64,000 nucleotides of DNA from Flintibacter muris (lineage in GTDB: Bacteria > Bacillota > Clostridia > Oscillospirales > Oscillospiraceae). A program made the position numbers and the translations under genes. The notes under the pieces were generated by a model. It made no database searches. It worked only from the letters and a program-made list of their open reading frames with translations, and was not told where the DNA came from. Positions 58,722 to 64,000 of this stretch are shown one piece after another. Location: assembly GCF_943192995.1 (NCBI RefSeq), contig NZ_CALPCP010000021.1:1-64000 (forward strand), written 5' to 3'. Every line of letters starts with the position of its first letter. The stretch's first letter is position 1.

Positions 58722-60223
58722 AGCTTTACTTTGAGATCTCCAACTTCCCCTGGTCGCCAGAGCGGTATCACTACGCAGCGGAACAGATGATGCTGACTTT
58801 GTTCCCGGGGGAGCGGCCCGAGTACCCGGCCGGGCCTCTGCCGGGGGACATGGGCGGCGAAAAAAACGCGGCGGTGTTTACCCTCCACCGGGGGAAGAAG
58901 CTGACCAATCTCAGTGTTCTGGTTTTCCGGTCCCAGGGATATTATAACGGTGTGAGCCGTTTCCCCTCCCAGGAGCTGGACCGCCCCCCTGAGGAGGTCT
59001 ACCACACCGTTCAGCACGCTCTGAAAATCGCCTTTTATAAGGCGGGCACCGCCCTGCTGGGGGCGCAGCCTCCCTGGGGGGCCCTTACGGGGGTCCGCCC
59101 GGTAAAGCTGCCCACCCGGTCCCTGCTGGCCGGGAACACCCCAAGGCAGGCCCAGAAGGAGCTGGAGAAGGAGTATTTCGTCTCCCCCGCCCGGGCAAAG
59201 CTGGCGGTGGACTGCGCCCAGGCCAGCGTGGCGGCGCAGAAGTCCCTGCTTCCCCAGGAGGTCTCCCTCTATATCGGTATCCCCTTCTGCCCCACCCGGT
59301 GTGTCTACTGCTCCTTCGTCTCAGCCGACGTGGGCCGGACGCTGAAGCTGGTGGAGCCCTATCTGGACAGCCTGCTCCGGGAGGTGGAGGAGACCGGCCG
59401 GGTGCTGAGAGAGACGGGGTTGACCGTCCGCTCCTTCTACATGGGGGGCGGCACCCCCACCACCCTGTCCGCAAACCAGATGGACCGGCTGCTGTCCAAG
59501 TGCGAGGAATGCCTCCCCCTGGAGGGCTGCACCGAGTACACTGTAGAGGCAGGGCGGCCTGACACCATCACCATAGACAAGCTGGAGACCCTGGCCCGGC
59601 ATAAAATCGGGCGCATCTCCATTAACCCCCAGACCCTGGAGGAGCATGTGCTGGAGGCGATTGGGCGAAAGCACTCCTCTGATAACATCCGGGCGGCCTA
59701 TGAGCTGACTCGCCGTGTGGGCTTTGACTGTGTCAACATGGACCTGATTGCCGGCCTGCCCCAGGACTCCTTCGACGGCTTCCGCCGCTCTCTGGAGAGG
59801 GTGTTGGCTATGGCTCCGGAGAATATCACCGTCCACACTCTGGCGCTGAAAAAGGGATCTTCCCTGATGGAGCAGGGAGGTTGCCTCCCCACCGGAGAGA
59901 AGACGGCTGAAATGCTGGATTTTTCCCGGGAGACATTGACAACAGAGGGTTATATCCCGTATTATTTATACCGTCAGAAGTACATGTCCGGCTCGCTGGA
60001 GAATGTGGGCTGGGCCAAGCCGGGCACCGAGAGCCTGTACAACATTATCATGATGGAGGAGCTGCACACCGTCGTCTCCCTGGGGGCGGGCGGAGTGACC
60101 AAGCTCATTGGCGGCGGCGGAAAAATCCTCCGCCTCACCAACCCCAAATACCCCCAGGACTATCTGTCCGGACTGGACAAGGTGCTGGGACAGAAGCAGG
60201 AAATTCGGAGTTTTTATCTGTAG
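58718..60223 (+). CDS. hemZ: Oxygen-independent coproporphyrinogen III dehydrogenase HemZ
   Basis: Radical-SAM enzyme of anaerobic haem synthesis, 501 aa. The cluster motif CPTRCVYC lies near 190-197, followed by FYMGGGTPTTL and the conserved DLIAGLPQ (near 347). The N-terminal ~160 residues are the HemZ-specific extension seen in Bacillus and Clostridia. The ATG overlaps the XRE stop. No other haem gene is nearby, so the product could also be a related HemW-like protein. Confidence 0.85.
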   Translation: MKLYFEISNFPWSPERYHYAAEQMMLTLFPGERPEYPAGPLPGDMGGEKNAAVFTLHRGKKLTNLSVLVFRSQGYYNGVSRFPSQELDRPPEEVYHTVQHALKIAFYKAGTALLGAQPPWGALTGVRPVKLPTRSLLAGNTPRQAQKELEKEYFVSPARAKLAVDCAQASVAAQKSLLPQEVSLYIGIPFCPTRCVYCSFVSADVGRTLKLVEPYLDSLLREVEETGRVLRETGLTVRSFYMGGGTPTTLSANQMDRLLSKCEECLPLEGCTEYTVEAGRPDTITIDKLETLARHKIGRISINPQTLEEHVLEAIGRKHSSDNIRAAYELTRRVGFDCVNMDLIAGLPQDSFDGFRRSLERVLAMAPENITVHTLALKKGSSLMEQGGCLPTGEKTAEMLDFSRETLTTEGYIPYYLYRQKYMSGSLENVGWAKPGTESLYNIIMMEELHTVVSLGAGGVTKLIGGGGKILRLTNPKYPQDYLSGLDKVLGQKQEIRSFYL

Positions 60224-60257
60224 GAATAACGGGGCCTTTAAAGAGGAGTGAGCTATT

Positions 60258-61196
60258 ATGGCATACCAATTACAGGAGATCAACCGGCGTGTCCGGACCG
60301 ACGTGACTGAATTTCTGGCCGAGTGTGACGAAAACTACGCCCAGCGGGTGTCGCTGGCGGCAGACAAGATTCTGTCCAACCTGGAGCGAAGCCCAATCGT
60401 GCTGCTTTCCGGGCCCTCCGGCTCCGGAAAGACCACAACGGCCATGAAGATTGCCGAGGAGCTCCAGCGCCGTGGGGTAAACTCCCGCGCGGTGGCCATG
60501 GACAACTACTTTCTCACCGTGAACCCCCAAACCGCGCCCCGCACACCGGAGGGGGCAATCGACTATGAGTCCCCCCTGTGCATGGACACGGAGCTGCTGG
60601 GCCAGCACTTCACCGCCCTGTCCCGGGGGGAGGAGATTCTTATTCCCAGGTTTGAGTTCGCCCGGCAGATGCGCAACGACAGCCTGGGCACCCCCCTCAG
60701 GCTGGAGAAGAACGAGATTGCCATTTTCGAGGGCATCCACGCCCTGAATGACAACATAGCAGGCCGCCACCCGGAGGCCACCAAGTTGTACATCTCCGCC
60801 CGCTCCAACGTGAACGAGGGCGCCGCTCTCCGCTTTAAGGGCACCTGGATGCGGCTGACCCGCCGGGCTGTCCGGGACTACAGCTTCCGGGGTCAGGAGG
60901 TGGCCCAGACCCTAGCCATGTGGGCCAATGTCCGCCGGGGAGAAAAGCTGTACATTTCCCCCTTCAAGGGCAAGGCCGACATTGTCTTCGACTCCTCCCT
61001 GCCCTACGAGGTACCGGTGATGAAAAACTACGCCGTCCCCATTCTCAAAAGCGTCCCTGAGGACAACGAGCGCCATGACGAACTGCTGGACCTGATTGCT
61101 TCCTTTGAACACTTTGAGGCCATCGACCCCGCGCTGGTGGCCAAAGACTCCCTTCTTCGGGAATTCATCGGCGGCGGAAGCTATAAATACCACTGA
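60258..61196 (+). CDS. Uridine kinase-like nucleoside kinase
   Basis: 312 aa. P-loop kinase with SGPSGSGKTTTAMK (near 50), AMDNYFLTV (near 82) and FEGIHALND (near 158). The layout resembles the longer uridine kinase-like proteins of Clostridia. The phosphate acceptor is not known. Starts after GAGGAGTG. It lies 34 nt after hemZ, same strand. Confidence 0.85.
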   Translation: MAYQLQEINRRVRTDVTEFLAECDENYAQRVSLAADKILSNLERSPIVLLSGPSGSGKTTTAMKIAEELQRRGVNSRAVAMDNYFLTVNPQTAPRTPEGAIDYESPLCMDTELLGQHFTALSRGEEILIPRFEFARQMRNDSLGTPLRLEKNEIAIFEGIHALNDNIAGRHPEATKLYISARSNVNEGAALRFKGTWMRLTRRAVRDYSFRGQEVAQTLAMWANVRRGEKLYISPFKGKADIVFDSSLPYEVPVMKNYAVPILKSVPEDNERHDELLDLIASFEHFEAIDPALVAKDSLLREFIGGGSYKYH

Positions 61197-61223
61197 TTTT
61201 ATCCTGAACTCGGAGTGATACCA

Positions 61224-63098
61224 ATGCCATATTTGCCTACCTACGATTCCCGCGACCTCCGCTACAAAACCCCTTACGGCGCGGTGGCCACGGGGACGCA
61301 GGTGCAGTTTACCCTCCGTCCCCCCCGGACCGAGACCTTTTCCCATGCCAGCATAACAGCCCGCTTTGAAAGCCGCCATGACGAGACGGTTATTATGAAG
61401 ATGCCCTGGCAGGGCCATGAGCTGGGCCAGGACCTGTTCTCCGCGGAGCTGGACACCACCGGCTACGTGGGCCTGATCTGGTACTCCTTCCGCCTGGTCA
61501 AGCTGAACGGCGGCAAGCAGGAGCTGGGCCCCTATCAGCTCACCGTCTACAACGGGGACGAGACCGTCCCAGACTGGTTCGGCCAGGGGGTCACCTACCA
61601 GATCTTTCCTGACCGTTTTCGCCGCAGCCGAGTTCCGGACCCGGAGGGACTGGTGGGGGGCCGTTGGGTCCACCAGAGCTGGGAGGAGTTCCCCGAATAC
61701 CGCCCCGACGACCGGGGAGAGGTGCGCAACCGGGACTTCTTCGGCGGAGATTTTCAGGGCGTAATTGAAAAGCTGGACTATTTAAAGAGCCTGGGAGTGG
61801 AAACCCTCTACTTCAACCCCATCTTTGAGGCGGCGGAGAACCACCGCTACGGCACCGCCGACTACAGCCGGGTGGACCCCATGCTGGGCACCAATGATGA
61901 CTTCTCCCGGCTGTGCGCCGAGGCCCACAAGCAGGGGATGCGGGTGATTCTGGACGGCGTGTTCAACCACACCGGCTTTGTCAGCCGTTACTTTAACGGC
62001 GACGGCTTTTATCCGGAGACGGGGGCCTATCAGAGCTGGGACTCCCCCTATCACTCCTGGTTTCACTTTACCCAGTGGCCCCAGAAGTACGACAGCTGGT
62101 GGGGCATCTACTCCCTGCCCGCCGTCAACGAAAACGACCCGGGCTACCGGGACTTTATCTTCGCCGGAGAGGACAGTGTGGTCCGCCGCTGGCTCCGGGC
62201 CGGGGCAGACGGCTGGCGGCTGGATGTGGCCGACGAGCTGCCCGACGACTTTGTCCACGGCATTCATGAGGCCGCCCGGGCGGAGAAGCCGGACGCAGTA
62301 GTCATTGGCGAGGTTTGGGAGGACGGCTCCACCAAGGTGGCCTACGGCGTGCGCCGCAAGCACATTCTGGGCGGCCACTGCGACGGGCTGATGAACTATC
62401 CCCTCCGCTCCGCCATTCTGTCCTTTTTCCAGGGGGGCGGAGGCGAGGGCTTTGTCAAGGTGATGGAGACCATTCGGGAAAATTATCCCCATTTCGCCTT
62501 CTACTCCGCCATGAATTCCCTGGACACCCACGACACCCCCCGGCTGATTACCCTTCTGGGGGCAGGGGGCGAGTACCGGGACCAGACCAAGGAGTGGCGG
62601 GCCCAGTACAGGCTGTCCCCCAAGCAGCGGGCCAGGGGCAGGGCCCTGCTGAAGGCCGCCGCCCTGCTGATGTTCTGCTTTCCCGGCTCCCCCACGGTGT
62701 ACTATGGGGATGAGGTGGGCATGGAGGGCTTTGAAGACCCCTTCAACCGCCAGACCTACCCCTGGGGGCACGAGGATATGGACCTTCTGGAGTGGTACCG
62801 CGCCCTGGGCCGGCTGCGCAGGCGGCACCAGGCCCTGCGCCGGGGCTCCATCCGGTATCTCTGCGGCAAGGGGCCCCTGCTGGCCTTTATCCGGGAGACG
62901 GAAGGGGAACGGCTACTGTGCGTGTTCAATTCGGGCAGTAATGAACACACCTTTCTTGTGGAGGAGGGCCGGCCTCAGCTTATTCTGGGCCAGGCCGGCT
63001 TCCTTCGGGCGGAGGACGACGGCACATATACACTCCTCCTCCCGCCCCGGTCGGGCTCGGTGTTCTCTGTGGACAGCAGCGGGCTTCAAAATGGATGA
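61224..63098 (+). CDS. GH13 alpha-glucosidase / neopullulanase-like enzyme
   Basis: 624 aa. N-terminal beta domain (about 1-120), then the GH13 barrel: VTYQIFPDRF, VILDGVFNHTG, the nucleophile in DGWRLDVADE (near 334), acid/base Glu in VIGEVWED (near 362), and LDTHDTPRL near 435. N-terminal domain and motifs fit the GH13_20 cyclomaltodextrinase/neopullulanase group, which acts inside the cell on maltodextrins and pullulan fragments. No signal peptide, so it fits with the malQ-glgP genes. The ATG at 61224 follows GGAG; a GTG at 61215 overlaps it. Confidence 0.9.
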   Translation: MPYLPTYDSRDLRYKTPYGAVATGTQVQFTLRPPRTETFSHASITARFESRHDETVIMKMPWQGHELGQDLFSAELDTTGYVGLIWYSFRLVKLNGGKQELGPYQLTVYNGDETVPDWFGQGVTYQIFPDRFRRSRVPDPEGLVGGRWVHQSWEEFPEYRPDDRGEVRNRDFFGGDFQGVIEKLDYLKSLGVETLYFNPIFEAAENHRYGTADYSRVDPMLGTNDDFSRLCAEAHKQGMRVILDGVFNHTGFVSRYFNGDGFYPETGAYQSWDSPYHSWFHFTQWPQKYDSWWGIYSLPAVNENDPGYRDFIFAGEDSVVRRWLRAGADGWRLDVADELPDDFVHGIHEAARAEKPDAVVIGEVWEDGSTKVAYGVRRKHILGGHCDGLMNYPLRSAILSFFQGGGGEGFVKVMETIRENYPHFAFYSAMNSLDTHDTPRLITLLGAGGEYRDQTKEWRAQYRLSPKQRARGRALLKAAALLMFCFPGSPTVYYGDEVGMEGFEDPFNRQTYPWGHEDMDLLEWYRALGRLRRRHQALRRGSIRYLCGKGPLLAFIRETEGERLLCVFNSGSNEHTFLVEEGRPQLILGQAGFLRAEDDGTYTLLLPPRSGSVFSVDSSGLQNG

Positions 63099-63104
63099 TA
63101 CGAA

Positions 63105-63130
63105 CAGGGGCGGCCTTGGGCCGCCCCATA
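63105..63130. repeat. R4-like hairpin between the GH13 and amidase genes
   Basis: GGGGCGGCCTTGGGCCGCCCC hairpin (abbreviated). Could also act as a weak terminator. Confidence 0.55.
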
Positions 63131-63165
63131 TATGTCACAAATTTCCAACTAAAGGAGGATGTTTC

Positions 63166-63984
63166 ATGCAGCGTCAAAGCACATTCGTTCTGGCCCAGAT
63201 GGCCTCCGACGGATTGCCTGAAAGGAATCTGGAGAAAGCCCAAAAGGCGGCCGCAAAGGCGGCTGGGCTCTATCACCCCGACGTGATCGTATTTCCTGAG
63301 CTGTATATGAGCTTTTTCCCTGTGGGAACCAGCCGTGAAATCGCCCTGAGCACCGCCCAGCCTCTGGACGGCCCCTTTGTCACCGGAATGCGTAAGCTGG
63401 CAAAGGAGTATGGCGTCTGGGTGATTTTTGGCATGAACGAAGCCGTGGAGGACCCCGCTGACCCCCGCAGCTACAATACCACCGTTGTGGTCAACGCCGA
63501 GGGCGAGCTTGTCTCCCACTACCGCAAAACCCATCTCTACGACGCCTTTGGTTACCGGGAATCCGACACCAACAAGCCCGGCGGCCGGCTCTTTGAGCCC
63601 ATTGATACCCCCTTTGGCAGGCTCGGACTGTTCGTCTGCTATGAGGTGCGCTTTCCTGAGGTGGCCCGCTATCAGCGCTCCAAAGGCGCGGACATTATCG
63701 TTATGCCCACCGCTTGGGCGGCAGGCAAGCTGAAAAGCCTGCATTTCCGCACCCTGGTTACCGCCCGTGCCATTGAGAATACCGTTTATATGCTGGCGTG
63801 CAATCAGTGCGGTGCGGGCAGTACAGGGGAGAGTGTGGCGGTGGACCCTATGGGCGTTCCAGCGGCCAGCGCCGGCGAGGCGGAGGACCTTGTGCCGGTC
63901 TATGTGGATCTGGACCGTGTCGAGGCCGTCCGCGCCAGGCTGCCCGCCTACAAGGACCGCAGGCCGGAGCTCTACACCATTTAA
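63166..63984 (+). CDS. Nitrilase-superfamily amidohydrolase
   Basis: 272 aa. The catalytic triad is visible: Glu in FPELYMSF (near 44), Lys in YRKTHLYDAF (near 120) and Cys in FVCYEVRFPE (near 157). Layout resembles omega-amidase/Nit2-like proteins. The substrate is not known. The ATG at 63166 follows AAAGGAGG; the longer frame upstream is the previous gene's shadow. Ends inside the window. Confidence 0.9.
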   Translation: MQRQSTFVLAQMASDGLPERNLEKAQKAAAKAAGLYHPDVIVFPELYMSFFPVGTSREIALSTAQPLDGPFVTGMRKLAKEYGVWVIFGMNEAVEDPADPRSYNTTVVVNAEGELVSHYRKTHLYDAFGYRESDTNKPGGRLFEPIDTPFGRLGLFVCYEVRFPEVARYQRSKGADIIVMPTAWAAGKLKSLHFRTLVTARAIENTVYMLACNQCGAGSTGESVAVDPMGVPAASAGEAEDLVPVYVDLDRVEAVRARLPAYKDRRPELYTI

Positions 63985-64000
63985 CGCCCCAGGCGGCAAA

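Overview
The window looks like a GC-rich, low-motility gut Firmicute of the Oscillospiraceae type (Flavonifractor/Lawsonibacter-like; inferred from gene content and GC-rich codon use, no database search was possible). Supporting signs are the clustered cell-division genes divIVA and sepF, the block miaB-mutS-mutL-miaA-hfq, a maf-mreC-mreD-PBP2 cell-wall block, HemZ, a YhaO/YhaN pair, and Gram-positive style ribosome binding sites. No rRNA, tRNA or CRISPR array was seen.

Region by region. (1) 1-4240 is an AT-rich accessory island on the minus strand. It holds three overlapping genes: a protein with two PD-(D/E)xK-like nuclease motifs, a protein with two HTH-like repeats, and a DNA methyltransferase fused to an Mrr-type nuclease domain. 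It is flanked by same-orientation copies of a dispersed repeat. (2) 4347-22522 holds a small secreted Cys/His-rich protein gene (plus strand), then minus-strand housekeeping genes: mfd, divIVA, a lipoprotein, sepF, a YggS-type PLP protein, a HlyD-like protein, hfq, miaA, mutL, two paralogous membrane proteins, mutS and miaB. (3) 22758-30178 runs on the plus strand: zapA, a U32 peptidase, a LuxE/LuxC-like pair, dut, and a DUF2262-like/NADAR pair. (4) 30188-40270 holds a divergent small-protein/XRE module, then maf, mreC, mreD, PBP2, an Mrp-type ATPase, a FeoA-FeoB fusion, a VOC protein and a HAD phosphatase. (5) 40314-44875 is minus strand: an XRE regulator, then glycogen phosphorylase and 4-alpha-glucanotransferase, with a decayed ribbon-helix-helix gene in between on the plus strand. 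(6) 45335-63984 runs mostly on the plus strand: acyltransferase, YmdB-like phosphodiesterase, YhaO/YhaN-like pair, signal peptidase I, recJ, relA, dtd, an MBL hydrolase, a broken second small-protein/XRE module, hemZ, a uridine-kinase-like gene, a GH13 enzyme and a nitrilase-family amidase.

Five classes of dispersed palindromic repeat recur between genes. R1 is about 210-222 bp with ends related to GCCTCCTTTTGAAAGGAGG. R2 is about 135-140 bp with ends related to CCTCCCTTTGCGAAGGGAGG. R3 is about 112-127 bp, bounded by GGAAATC and GATTTCC. R4 is a GGGGCGGCC hairpin, often with a CAGCAATTTTG tail. R5 is a short GCCTCCCTC/GAGGGAG element. One R1 copy lies inside mutL without breaking the frame, so it is translated as part of MutL.

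The best candidate for an undescribed system is the first island. Two of its proteins are internal tandem duplications, which suggests single-chain pseudo-dimers, and its promoter carries phased short repeats that look like operators. Second are the translated repeat in MutL and the duplicated small-protein/XRE module, intact at 30.2-30.8 kb and broken at 58.1-58.7 kb.
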